From: Aquatica leii
Taxonomy: Eukaryota > Arthropoda > Insecta > Coleoptera > Lampyridae
Assembly: GCA_035610365.1 (NCBI GenBank)
Contig: CM069432.1
Span: 114,905,529-114,969,528, forward strand
Direction: 5' to 3'
DNA: 64,000 nucleotides
Below, one piece after another: positions 11,820 through 24,722 of this stretch (position 1 is the stretch's first letter; each line of letters begins with the position of its first letter). The notes under the pieces are model-generated. The model was not told the DNA's origin. It did not search any database and saw nothing but the letters and a program-made list of their open reading frames with translations. Made by a program: the position numbers and the translations under genes.

Positions 11820-14126
11820 TAGTCCAATTCTTATAAGTTTGAAAGTGCGTCATCAATGAAAATGAATACATGGTTGCCAGCTTTTTTTAAGTTGTGTGCA
11901 AACGTCAACGAATTAGGTGATTAAATGTAACCTCATTTTTAGTGTTACAACAAACTTTTAGTTTTTCTATAAATAACTTATTATTCTCTTTATGTGTACT
12001 TCACAAAAAAATGAAGAATTGATTAATCGATCGACATCTAAACATAAATACCTACAACAAAACTACAATAATTCTAAATTTACATAGGAATTACCTACTC
12101 GACAGGATAAAATGAAATTAAACGTTAAATTACACATATTTTAATTATTTGATTTCATTATACAATTGGTTTTAACATGAATATTCACAGAAACGATTTC
12201 AAATATAGAATGTATAGAAACCTACTCAGTGTCGGAGTCTTGTTCACTACTATAAATCGCTGTCATTTAAATTTATTATTAAAGGTTGAACATATTCCTT
12301 GTCAAAACCTACTTCTCGGTTCCACCAGTCTTGTATAATTTTTGAATTGACTAATTGAATTTGACCACATCACTGGTGTAACATGATTTAACGATTCATG
12401 CCACATACGAACTGCATTATTCATACCGTTACCATCTCTTCCTATATGCCTATTGAAATAATTTTTAGCTATACCCCAAATGTGTTCAATAGGGTTGAAA
12501 ATGCAATGATATGGCGGCAGGCGAAGCACTTTATGTTTATATTTTTCGGCCAGCTGATCAGCGATGTATTTTTTTGGTGGTTTATGTCTAAAATTTATTT
12601 ATTAATAACAAAATACTGGATTGCAATAAACTCACTTTTTCACTAATGACAATAGTTGGGGTTTCAACAAGTCTGGGTCATATGTTATTTCATTAGTTGT
12701 AAGCCAATTCTGTATCTCGACTTTCTTCCATGTTGCTGTCGGAGTAGTTTTTTCAACTGCACTATGGTATCGAGCATTATCCATAATAATAAGAGATTCA
12801 TTCTTTAAATTTTTTAACAGCTGGTTCTCAAACCATTGTAAAAAATTATTTTGATTCATTTCTCCATGATAATCTGGGTTTTTTGTATTAGAAGAAAAAA
12901 CTAAAGATGCTCCAGGAATAAAACCATTTTTATTACCTGCATGTACTATAATATACCTGCAAATTTGCAATTAAGTATAAAACAATTAAAAGGTTGTTTG
13001 TGCAAACCGTTTTCCTTCGCCCTTAATTTTCTTAACACTTTTTACATTATTATCTTCCCATGATCGGGTGATTGTACCATTCTCATAAATCCAAGTTTCG
13101 TCTAAATACACAAATTCCCAAAAGTGATTGTTTAGGTTACGAACGTATTCTCTTAAAAAACTCATACGAAGTAATGCTACATATGGCAATTCCATTAATC
13201 CTCTTCGTGGATTATTATCCTTCTTCCATTGAAAACCGACATCATGTAATATCTTACATAACGTTGATTTGCTTCCATTGTAAATATCGTGTTGTTTGAG
13301 GTGTTTTAATAAAGTAGCTGCCACGATATGTTGTACTGTAAACGAAAGTAAGTGTAAATAAATTCTTTTAGTAAATGAAACTTACTTTTTTGATACATAC
13401 TGTATACTGCATTCGTAATTGCTGTACTGATTGTCGTCGTTGCCTGAGTTTGCTAAGACCGACTAACACTTCATTACGTTTAGCAGCAGATGATATACCT
13501 CTTACGGTAGTCATACTAATTTGTAGGGCTTAAAAAATGCGCTAATGCAATTGAAAACATAACAGATAATGCAATTTTAAGAAACAATATAGATAATTAC
13601 CTCACGAACACAATTTAGTGGCAAAAACGGTCCCCCGTTATTCTTCTCCTGTTCGAAATAATTAATCAAAAAGACTTACAAGTTCTTTTGATTGTTGTTG
13701 TAGTGCTTTGGGCATATTTAATTAACACCGTGCGTAATTATTAACAGAACGGTAGTAGAGTTCTAAAAAGAACTGATTGATAACAAGAAATGAATAAAAT
13801 TAAATTAAAACGCGACGTTAGAATGAAAATAAATATGATAGTTTCAAACCGGCACCTACGCTACCGATACCAACTTAACAAATAAAATATGTACTGTTAT
13901 TATAATTTTAAATAGCTTTGCTTATTTTAAAAACTTGTGTTTTATACAAAAGATTGCTTATCTACATAATTTAAACAAAGGGTATTAAGAATATCTTTAT
14001 TTTTCTACCAAAAAAACTAAACTAATAATTTAGTGATTATTAGTTGAATTGATACGTTGGTAGTGGCATTTACATTAAAAGTGACGTCAGTTATGACGCA
14101 CTTTCAAAGTTAGAAAATTTGGACTA
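11820..14126. mobile_element. IS630/Tc1-mariner element, possibly Sailor-like (DD82E type)
   Basis: Inverted ends of about 36 bp, starting TAGTCCAA and including GAAAGTGCGTCAT, lie at 11820 and (inverted) at 14126. Both are flanked by TA (11818-11819 and 14127-14128), the TSD of this superfamily. The element is 2307 bp and carries one spliced transposase gene on the minus strand. The ends are about 80% alike, while the transposase core is open, so the copy is moderately old or the ends of this family vary. Confidence 0.85.
12302..13514 (-). CDS. DDE_3-type transposase (IS630/Tc1-mariner), spliced
   Basis: Three exons of the catalytic part join in frame: 13335-13008, 12956-12636 and 12587-12302, through introns of 51 and 48 bp. 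They include the basic N-terminal QHIVAATLLKHLKQ segment, the first Asp in YLDETWIYENG, then KRYIIVHAG and YHGEMNQNNF. The second Asp is in LIIMDNARYHSA, and the final Glu in PPYHCIFNPIEHIWG. I count 81 residues between the second Asp and the Glu, far more than Tc1 (34), and close to the DD82E spacing I recall for the Sailor group. An upstream exon starting with ATG at 13514 (MTTVRGISSAAKRNE, ending near 13386) probably supplies the DNA-binding part, but its splice phase to 13335 is unresolved. The C-terminal stop is at 12302. Confidence 0.75.
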
Positions 14127-14128
14127 TA

Positions 14129-15300
14129 GTTTGCTTAATAAAAGAAATATGGATAGAGAAGACCCTGATGTCCAACACAAACAAGTTAGGCAAAATAAAT
14201 CTTGTTTGTACTGATACAAAGTCAACGGTCAACACATTATGCTTAAGTGTCTAAAATATTTAAGAAGGTAGTAGTATATGAACCAAAATAAACAAAAAAA
14301 GTCTTAATAAGCATAGATCCACAAAGTACCGGTTTCGAATGTGAAATATGTTATTTTTATTTGTTTTGCAAAAACTTGTATTTTCTTATCATAAAGCTGT
14401 GATATAAGCATTATTTGACTTTTGTTGTCAGTACACAAGTTTTTGTTTGCTATGGCTGTTTACTCGAACGCAGAATCAGCAGAGATGCGCTGCTTACCTA
14501 AATTTTTTTTAACAAAACGTTAATATTTGAAGAGCATTTTGATTAGGCAACTCTCACTACACATGTAACAGCTAAGTTGCATAAGATGTAAGACGTTACA
14601 ATTTCAATATTAGTGGAATAGCATTTTAATTTTTTGACATTTAGATGCCAGTATTAAACATTTTTTTAATTATCTTCGATGCCAATATCAAAAATGTTTT
14701 TTTATTAACTTTGATTCTTATATTGCAATAAAGCTTCTTAAATAATTTTTTTTTCATGTAAAAGGAGATAAAATCAAGTACAATTGTTTATTCAATTGTG
14801 CAATCATTCTAATGCAATGAAAAAAAAACAAAAATCAGTATCAGTATAAATTTGTATTCTATTAAATATATACTTCAAGTTTTATAATTTCCACAAAGAT
14901 TTTAATGTGGCCTTAAAATACACATAAGTGACATTTGATTCAGTGTCGATTAAATATTAAGCAATATGATTTCACATGCTTTAGAAATATTTACGATTCA
15001 CAAATAATATTACAAAACTATGACAAAATGTTGCCTACAATTATAAATATGATAAATTTTAAAGGTACAATACTAATTATAAAATGATTTTAGCAAACAA
15101 TTTTTTTTAAGTAAAACAATACATTAATCGCATATAAAACACAATCTTCAACAAATTCACTCGTTTAAACAGTTTAACAAACTATAAAAAACTTCTTTCA
15201 AAAAAGTTCTTTGATGTAAAACTTCATTACGATTTGTATTCTTCGATAATCATCACGATCTTTACTTGTAACGGATATTCATTGTAGCAAATAACGCACA
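14129..15300. other. AT-rich stretch without recognisable genes
   Basis: Nothing coding is visible. It lies between the mariner-type element and the 3' end of Gadd45. Confidence 0.55.
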
Positions 15301-15310
15301 ATTTCTGCTC

Positions 15311-15316
15311 TTTATT
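15311..15316 (-). terminator. Polyadenylation signal of Gadd45
   Basis: AATAAA on the minus strand, about 50 bp after the Gadd45 stop codon, followed by a T- and G-containing stretch. It gives a short 3' untranslated region. Confidence 0.65.
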
Positions 15317-15364
15317 ATTTCACTTTTTCATTGGGAAACTTTCAACCCTTTTTAAGAAAATTGT

Positions 15365-15962
15365 TCACGTTGCTGCAAGCGGGGGTAGATGAACTACTGG
15401 TCGAGGGTACTCTTCTAAGGTGCATTCATAAAAATCTGCAAGTTTTTGTTCAGATGGAGATAATGGTGGATCTTCATCTGGAGTTAAATCGTTGGTGTTT
15501 GAATCTCTTGTGATTATAGCACAGAAGCATTCAGCACCACGACCTTTACTTTCGGAAATTCCACACAATTCTGCTAGTCTTTCACCACTGTCTACCTGAA
15601 ATTAAAAGTTTCTATTAGGGTTTGTTTGGTGAAAGTTATTTTGTGTTGAGTAAATGTTTTATTAAAAAATTTGGTAATTGAGTATAGATGCTTACCTGTA
15701 TAACTGGGATGTAGTTTTCAAAGCAGAATGCTTGTAGAAGTACAGTGTGAATGTGAGTGGCTGCATCTCCGGGTCTAGTTTGAGGTAAAAGACACATAAC
15801 TGCATCATCTGGATTAGTTTCCAAATAGGTGATAGCAGGTAGTAGTCCACAGATAAGGCGCCTTTCAACCCTGGCACGGGTTAAAACACCTTTGACTTCA
15901 GTAGCAATGGTATTTCTGTTTAGCATTTTGCATTTTGGATGTTCTACTTTTGAAATGCACAT
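15365..15962 (-). CDS. Gadd45: Gadd45 (growth arrest and DNA-damage-inducible protein)
   Basis: Gadd45 proteins are small acidic L7Ae-fold proteins that bind and activate MEKK4-type kinases upstream of JNK/p38 and act in stress, repair and growth arrest in nucleus and cytoplasm. Coding exons are 15962-15696 and 15595-15365 (100-bp intron, GTAAGC donor, TTTCAG acceptor), giving 165 residues, the usual family length. The core is typical: RLICGLLPAITYLETNPDD, VMCLLPQTRPGDAATHIHT, LLQAFCFENYIPVIQV, then DSGERLAELCGI across the splice. The C-terminus ends DFYECTLEEYPRPVVHLPP, an arthropod hallmark as I recall. The ATG at 15962 (MCISKVEH) is the first in frame; a second at residue 12 (MLNRNT) could also serve. 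It is the only recognisable ordinary host gene in the window. Confidence 0.92.
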
Positions 15963-16167
15963 GATGTCGGTTTTATAAAACTGTAATCCTTTTTTATGCA
16001 CTTTTATAAATTTCACTACACTAAATTTTGTAGCACTAATAAAATTTATTCACAAATTAACAAATGTTTTTTATTATGCAAGATGGTGTAATCGATATTT
16101 TAAATAAACCGTACTTTAGTATTCAGCTTTACGATTGAGACTATTGAGTCATGGCCACCGCTGACTC

Positions 16168-16176
16168 TTTTATATA
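16168..16176 (-). promoter_or_regulatory. TATA box of Gadd45
   Basis: TATATAAAA on the minus strand, about 205 bp before the Gadd45 start codon. Transcription would begin about 30 bp downstream, near 16145, leaving a 5' leader of about 180 nt. A sharp TATA promoter suits a stress-inducible gene. A sequence TGACTCAAT lies at about the start site and resembles an AP-1/CNC-type site, but such short matches occur by chance. Confidence 0.6.
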
Positions 16177-16199
16177 GACCGACAAGGAGTGGGAGTCGG

Positions 16200-19100
16200 T
16201 GCCACAGAAACAAGTAATTCATGGAATACCCGGGGAATTGCTCTTTACGATAGCATTCGAAAAACCGATAATTCTGGTTAGTCACTACCACTTGTAAAAC
16301 AAAATATTTATTATGGATTATTTTTTAAACTATTTTTAATATTCGCTTTTTATCGGTGTTAATTTTTTTACACATAAAAAACTGTGGAATTTTTTTTTGT
16401 AAAATTTTCATAACAGCGTTGCGTTTTTCCACGTGTTCATTTTATCAGTATTTACAATAATTTTTTTTGTACATATGTGTAGAGACAAATAATATTTGAC
16501 AATAATAATATTGACGTCATAGCAGACCCTAAAAACTAAATAAAACGTGTTTTCTTTTATTGATGCTGCAAACTTGCGCGATAAGTTTCTGATCATTTAA
16601 AAAGAAATACGCGGCATACACTAGTATTATACAATAAAAATGTAATCGAAGCATGTTTGAAGTACTATAAAGATATTTGTAGACTTTGGTAACACTTGTC
16701 TATATTGTTTCTAAGGGAATAAATGTTAGTGCATGTGATAGCAACGGTATTTTTTATAAAATTTTATAAAAAGAACAGCTTTAAAGAAAATCTATTTCAT
16801 TAATTCTAAGATTATTTGCTAACCTAATTGTTAATAGCTTAAGCAGAATTAATATAATAATAATCGTTAGCAGGTAACCGAATTAGCGAAGGAGCAAATT
16901 ATGCTGAAGACAGAAAATAAAGTTTCTTATAAAATCTACTCAACTGGTGCCAAGACGAACGAAGAAAACGGGAAATAGGATTAATCAGCGGCTTGGCACC
17001 AATCACGATTTTAATGATAGAACGTTGCAAATATCGAATAATCAGGTTTTTTTTTCGGTTTATCCTACTCTAATAATAGGCGCGATATCTTTTTAAGTTC
17101 TTAAGCTAAACTGTGTTTTTATTCAATTCGTATAAAGACGCAAAGGTGATTGTCCTACAAGCATTGCATTACGAATGAACCAAATTATATTTTTTAAATA
17201 TACGAAGACACTGCGAAATAATAACAAAAACAACCTCCTCCGCATCACGTACTTGTTATTACTTCCAAAACAATCAATTCAATTGCTAAAACTATGATAA
17301 AGTTTCGTCAGAAATTGAACAACACGTTGACATTTTGAACTAGATAAAAGATTCTCAATTACATAAATATTCCTATTAATTACAATAACTGGTACAGACA
17401 TAATAAAAATTATACAAGTATCGATTAAAAGAGGAAAATTTATTTTGTTTTCGTGAAAAGTTAACAACCTTGTTTTAAATCACAACTTAGTTCCATTTAG
17501 ATAAAATGAAAAGCCTTTAGGGGAAATATGCGCATAATGTTGTAGTTAATGATTTAAGTAAATTCTTATATAATGCTTGGTCAATTAACTTAAAGTATTT
17601 AAATATTTGCTAATAATCATTCTTGGAAAATAGTAACAAAAGCGAATGCGTTATTATTAATGAAAACTATGCACAAATTTTTTCTAAAAATCCTTAAAGA
17701 TGTAGGCATTCATTGAAGACTGCAGCAAATACTTTCGGAGAAATCTGTCGGGGTCAGGGTTAGTTTCATAGAAACGAAACTTCTATAGCCGTATTGATTT
17801 TGATAGGTGGTTGCACTAATTCTTTAAAGTCACATTTGTAAATATTCCTACACAAATTTTCATGATTATACTGCTTTCTTAGGAATTTTTTAATAATTGC
17901 AAGTGTAATTATATAATGATATAACTGCAATGAATACAAATATTCCATCATTTATTGTCTGTTTGTAAATAATTGAGGAATAAACTTGAAAATCTTCCTT
18001 TGTCTAATGACTTAAGCCTTGAACTGTAAAATTATTTATTTAGATTATAAAAGTTGTTGTATTAAGTAGTGGAAATTAGCCGTGATGGATAAGAAAATTT
18101 TACCGTCAAATATTATAGTTTTAGAAGCGCAAATTATTGTTCTATTTTGTAATAATTTGGACTTTATGAATGTGTAAATCAAGAATAGTTTTATTATAGT
18201 GAATTAGTGATATGTGTTTGGTCAAAAGTCTAATTGCATAACCTTTGACCTTTTTACAAAGTGTGTAAGTGCAGTGTGTGTATTTAGTAAATTTTAGCAA
18301 TTTTTGTCAAAGTATTAATATCACTGTACCATTTAGCAAATCAACGTTTATTTAAAAATTTTTATTTAGATTTGATCGGAAACAATATGTACAAAAAGGT
18401 TCTACTAGTAAGTACAAGTAAAATAATTATTCGAATCATTAGATACAGCACGCAGATTGTATAATGCAAAAACGTCTATTAAGTGGAATCATTATTTTAT
18501 TTCATAATTTTGCTTAACACTTTATAAAGCTGCAAGCTATTGTTAGGAATCAAGGTCTAATGCCTTAGGAAGTGGTTGTTATCTTCAAACATTTCCTTGT
18601 ATTATTTTTGTTTATTAAATAATTTAATTAAAATATGTATTTACGGTGAAATGGAAAGTTAAAAAAGTAGAAAACAAAATGTATGCAAGAAAATTCTATA
18701 AAAATATGTGTGTAATTATATTTTGCAAGGCAAAAAAGGTTTTTAAAACTTTTCCGAAATTAATATTTACGGGTGCAATTCAAAAATATCTCTTTCAATA
18801 TTTTGAATTTTTAATTAATTAATAATTTTCGAAGTATTTGTATTTATAGAATAAATTTTTCATATATGTACTACACCTATCTAAAAAAAGCTGAAAAAAA
18901 ATTTTTTAGTACAAATTATTTCATACAATACAAAACTTAATTTTAATAGTGCAAGATTACAAAAACTGCTTGATAATAATAATACAATACAGAATAACGT
19001 TATTAAAATTTGTAACATTTTTAGTTTAAATACGTTAAAAAAAACTAAATCAACTTTAAATGCCATGCAAGAGTTATTCAAAGCTTAAATTAAAATTGCT

Positions 19101-19820
19101 AATACCAAATTCTAAGTGAAACCAGGTTGCAATATGATTTATAGTTTGTTTGATTTTAGATTTTGTATTTCTATCGTTTTTTAAAACTGATTAAAAAAGG
19201 TTTAAGTTTTTTTTATTCGATATTAGAAATAACTGAACCCAAAAAATAACTTTTTTTTGCTGTTGAAAAAAAATTGAACAGAAAGATATAAATGTAGCTA
19301 CTAATTGAGTTCCTTTTTTTTCTAACTGCAATCCTGGTTAACTAAATGGTTTTAAGTTTTAATTAATATTCCATGGATAATTTTTTGCTGTAGGTATTTG
19401 GATAATTTTATGAGACTTTTAATACAGTTACCATACAACTTTCGTTTCAAAGTTTTATTATAATTAAGAAAAATTAAATTATATGAAATATGACAAAATT
19501 CTAATTGATTTGTAATCAAGGGTTATTAATCTTTTATTTCAATTGTCACTTTAATACATTAAAAAATAATTCAAATAATAACGCGTTCTGAAAAGTAGTA
19601 CTATTTGCAATAGTAAACCTAGATGAATGAATAAAGAAAATAAATTTAAAAAACGTAAACACAAAAGTGACAGAACCAGAGAGAATGTTGAGAGGTGCAA
19701 CTCCGTGTATAATTTTTGTCCGCAACGACTTGTATTGGGCGACTGTAAAAAGGAGGATAGACCGAGACGACGCTAGCAATGTAAATGCGCGAAATTTAAA
19801 TGTCACTATTATGTATTACG
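16200..19820. other. AT-rich upstream flank of Gadd45, no genes seen
   Basis: No coding region is supported. One perfect 10-bp inverted repeat, TGGTGCCAAG (16945-16954) and CTTGGCACCA (16992-17001), stands out about 800 bp upstream of the Gadd45 promoter. The rest is low-complexity AT-rich sequence. Confidence 0.55.
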
Positions 19821-19821
19821 T

Positions 19822-19971
19822 TCAATGGTGTAAAAATGTATTTCATTATTATCTACAAGCTTTCGAAGTTGAGCTAAGTTCTTCGTCAGGCAGTATAATT
19901 ATATAACTGACGAAAAACTTAGCTCAAGTTCAAAAGCTTGTAGATAATAAATAAATAAATTTATACCATTT
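19822..19971. repeat. Head-to-head inverted repeat with ribozyme-like cores
   Basis: Two arms of about 65 bp (19822-19890 and 19906-19971) are imperfect inverted copies around a 15-bp AT-rich spacer. Reading away from the centre each begins CTGACGA, then AACTTAGCTCAA, then AAGCTTGTAGATAAT. The left arm (minus strand) keeps GAAA after the stem-like stretch; in the right arm it has decayed to CAAAA. CTGACGA and GAAA are the hammerhead core segments. The unit is probably derived from Penelope-like or retrozyme-type repeats. Confidence 0.5.
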
Positions 19972-22900
19972 ACCCTAAAAAAAATTAATGTTTCATGGTG
20001 AAAGCTTCATTTCTAAACTGTATTACGTATTTGCTTTTTTATTGCTATACACAAACCAACAACCATTACATTATATTATAATATTTAATTATTTACGTTT
20101 TGAATCATATTTTAATCTACTTAAGAACATTGTTTTAGCCTGACTAAAAATTGGATTCATATATTTTACATTTCTGACATTTTTTCCAAAAATAATCCTA
20201 TTTACACTTTTAGTAAAATTAAATAAAGATAAATCAATACAAGAGTTTAAAATAAAATTAACTAACGATTTTTTTTAGTCACAAACAAATGTAAATTCTA
20301 CATGACCATTTATACGTATGGACCATTGATTGCAAACTTAAAAAAACGTGGAAACAAGTATCATGTGGTATCGTACACCTTTTTCTTCCACTACACCTTC
20401 CAACGTATTAACCCAATTTACTAATGAAAGTGGAATACGTTTTTTATTGCAATTGTCCTATTGAAAAAACATGTTTTTTAAATCTTGAGAAAATAATTGC
20501 CAATATTTCATTTGCATAGATTGCTTAGTTACAGCACCACATAAAGGTTTCCTAGATGTGGAATAACAGACCTTCCATTAACACTGTCAAATATGTCATC
20601 AGAAAATTTCAAAACCCTGCCCGAATCTTTTGCATGGGATTTAAACTTGATTATCAATATTATTTTAATCTAGAAAGTAATAACTTATTGCTACATCATT
20701 CTCATTATAAAAAAGTTACTTACGTACAGCAACGCTCACATAGAAATAATGGCTAAAAAATGTATCCATATCATATCAAATCAAAATACGTTTTTCACTC
20801 AAATATTTACAAGCACAATTTCCATGGTTTTAAAAGTCAGCAATTTTGTAGATGCGCCTGTGAGGTTGCGCCAAGAAATTTAGATTCCAGCAGCGACATC
20901 TATGATCTAAAGCTATGGGCAACAATTAAAAATCCTTAGTAGTCCTTATGTTGCGAATCACTGCAACCAACATAAAACTAAACTGATGCAGCGTCTTCTG
21001 CGCTTGTCCTCCTTCATGCTAGACAAAGAAAAGGTCAATGGGCAGATCCATGACATAAATAAAAACAGAAAATACGATCAATAGCAAACACTTTTCCTAT
21101 AAGAGTTGAATCTCTCAACTTTCTCTCTGACATAACTGAATTGTTAAACTTTGAATTATGGAAAATAGTATGCCAATACAATTCGCCAATATAACAAAAT
21201 ATCATTAGTATTTTTAAATAGTTATGTATTAGCAAGTTCCTGTGTAAATTGTTTTTTTTTCACGAGAGGTCATTTTTAAACCTGTGTGAAATAAAAGTCT
21301 ACGATGGAAAAATCGCTCAATTTAGGCAGAAACAAGTTAAATACAACATTTTACTGTTCGAACTGAAGCTACAAGGCCACCAAAAGGTCGAAATTTTTAA
21401 AAAATAATTTGGCATTTATTTTGACAAGTGTTTGTACACAACTGTAAAAGACGATTTACAAAAGCGAAAAATTAAAATTGATGACAATTAAGAAAAACAA
21501 ATGTAATTTTGTTAGTTTAAAACGTGTTTGAATATTAACCAATGACGATCGCCATTCAAATTTCTCCCTTTTCTTAACTATCTTCTTTAATGGTATAGAG
21601 AATAGGCGTTTTTTGCTACAATTTAATATTACATTTGTAGGTAATACATATTTGTTTGGAAAACTTGGAGTTATACCTTTTTACTATGTATATATTTTAG
21701 ATCAAACTTAAATAAAAATTAATATATTGGTACGTTTCTGAAAGCTGAAAAGTAACTCATGCAAAATTTATATGATTTTACAGAAAACAAAAACAAACAC
21801 ATAATACCATACCTTAAAGGTATTTTTGCTATTAAATGTGATATGTCGAAATTAATAAATATTTTGTTTGGTTGAGATTATTAAGTCAAGATCGAATTTG
21901 AAATGTTGTCTAATGCTTTATGCTTTTGGTGCTGTAGCTACTAGTGTTTCTTTTTGTTAATGCTAAAATAAATAACTGTGTTTAATGCAAATATTAACAA
22001 TTAATAACTTGTCATTACGCATAAAAACCTTTTACGACGTGTGAAGGTGTTGTTAAATTTTTTTATTCATAATCTATCTAAATGTTTTCCAAAAATTTGC
22101 ATTTGCCATCACCTAGTAATAAAAATACAACCACACAGTAATGATAATTTAAGTTTTTGGTAACATATTTTTTTGGTTTTTACTATTGCTCAAAATTTTC
22201 TATAACTGTTTCTTTACAGCGTAGGTACTACTAGCAACAATAACTGCAAATATTTTGCAAACATAAAAATTCAAAGTACAATGTTATTACTTATTAGTAT
22301 GATTTGAGGTAGTATACTCCTTTAGTATACTTCGTATACTCTACCAACTTATTTTAAATACTAATGGAATAACTTGTACAAGAGATGACGCTCTGGTTTG
22401 CATTATTATACGTTACCTTTAAAAATTTGTAATAATCAAAATCGAAAACGTTATATTTTTTCTGATTTTAAGCTATTGTTGAATTTCACTAGTTGAATCG
22501 TAAAGCTTCTATTATAAAAATGTATGAACAATTTTTGTTGTGCTACTACATACTACTAATATTACAGTACAGTGACATTTCCAGCCTAATAGGCACCGGA
22601 ATTCCAAAATTTGTGTGACCCCCCATTACAGAAATCATTTATATTAATACATATACATATGTACAAAGGCAAAACAAAAACCATAAATACGTAACTTTTA
22701 TTGTTTACATACTTATTTTTAAACATACATACTAATTAAATACATTAGGTGTCTACATATTCTTTAATATATGTAACAAATCTATTAATAACAACTAATT
22801 AGCTAAAACACAGACGTACAAAAATCAACTTTTCGTGCTTTTGCATTAGCAGACTAATTATACCATTGATTGTTCAATGTTGACTTCATTAATTATGGTT

Positions 22901-24714
22901 AAATTTGTTAGTCTCTTTTGAGTCATTTTTAACGAATGTTATTTTTTTCTGCTGTTTAAAAAACACTAAAGTCAAGCTAAATACAAATAACACAGCACTA
23001 CAAAATTAAACTTTTTTGTGTTGCATGAAATATTTTAAAGGTTGTTTAATTATTGAAGATCACTGATTTCGAATCTACTCTCGTTTTTTATTAGATACAG
23101 CTAGAGTTCGTTCACTGTAAGAAGTCCACAATGCGCAGAAATGAGTTTTCGTCCAACGAGTTCATTAAAAGCATTTTAGAGAAGCTTTCTTGATTGTTTA
23201 CATGTTCAGTTGCGTACGTTCATTTTAGCACAGTGTAATGCTTTTAGATCCAGTAGGATTCTCAGGAAAATGTTTCCTTAAAATTTTACAGACTATGATA
23301 AACTCATAGTCACTAGCGTAGTAGCTGGTTTTTAGTATTTGTTATGGTTTACTTGTTTTTATAACTTTTTTTAGTATAATCTTATCAAAGTTTTTGCGTA
23401 AGATAATATTTATCATTTCTTTGCTAAAATAATAGTAGTAATAATTCGAACCTTAGTTTTTTTCGTATACCAGCTGATGCAATAAGGTAAATTTTTAAAA
23501 GGTAAATTTAAACGTTTATATACTTCGGTCGAATTATTTAAATGTAAAAATTAGCTTAGAAATAGCGGACGTACAGATTTGATGACAAAAGATGGTAACT
23601 GTTGTTACAACCAAGTCGTAATGCGCAGCACTAATTTTAACGACACGATGTTTTCATCATTGTTGAAATATCGATTAAAACGAGATACTGCTTCAACATG
23701 ATTTGAATCAATACCGTTAGAAGTTAGTGCATAACAAGGAGACTGTAATGCACTAACAGGTTTTTTCAGTTTTAAAATCTATGGAACAAATGAATCAATT
23801 AATGAACACATCAAGTTTTGTAATTGAGGGTAAGTTTCTTTTTTATTAATCAAGTGTGGCATTGTAGGTTTTATAATACAAGTACAACCCGGTTGTAGGT
23901 TTCATTGTTTGGATTTAGCAACGAATCTAGTTAAATCCTTAAAAGATATTATTTTTTCTTTGTTTATCAAATCATTTTTCGCAAAACTTAATCATGATTG
24001 ACTGCAAATACTACACGAAAATTAAAGCTGCGGAGAAAATTGGATGTCTCTCAAAAAATTTTGTGTAGAGAAAAAATCGTAATATCAAAAATAATTGATC
24101 AGCAATTCCGCAAATATTGCGATGAACACTTCTTTAAAACAACTGCCACCTATGCTGACATCTTTATAAGATTGCAATAGGCAATCTTTCTTAAGCGATA
24201 CGCTATCTGGTAGCGTTTTTGATAAACATAAATGACATACGAACACACTCTCATTTTAAATTTTAACAAAAATTACTCTGCATTGGTTTTTAATTACTGC
24301 TTCCATAGAAGATAATTGATAACTGCATCGTTGCCATCGATTGACTGACATTATTTAACATTAAATTACATTTTACGCCTCAATAATTCATTTTTTGTAA
24401 AAACTGAATTCTCTTAATTTTAAAAAACTTAACATTAAAGAGGATAGAAATACTTTTAATTCAACTTTATAACTATTAATAAACAAAAACACTAATAAAT
24501 TGGAAACTATATGTGATTAAATCAGGTTACTATTTACACCACAGTGGCGCTGCGATCTTAATCGGGATTACCCAGATTACCTATTACAGCTCACAAAAAC
24601 TGCTCCAAAGGATTCTAGATACTCTAATAGTTTAATAAGTTTTTACTGTTTGCATTAGGAGTCCTGTTTATTTTGATTTCAATATACAATTTTATTAACA
24701 GTAGATAATGTAAC
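19972..24714. other. AT-rich stretch without recognisable genes
   Basis: Several short reading frames occur, none with family motifs or codon structure that I can support. At 20820-21000 there is a somewhat GC-richer repeat-like patch of unknown kind. Confidence 0.5.
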
Positions 24715-24722
24715 ACGTTAAT

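Noticed and set aside
16225..16245. NF-kB/Rel-like site GGGGAATTGC upstream of Gadd45
   Set aside because: It misses the required pyrimidine half, and a 10-bp match of this quality is expected by chance.
19667..19906. Plus-strand open frame of 79 codons
   Set aside because: It runs into the inverted repeat with the ribozyme-like motif, which explains the sequence without coding function.
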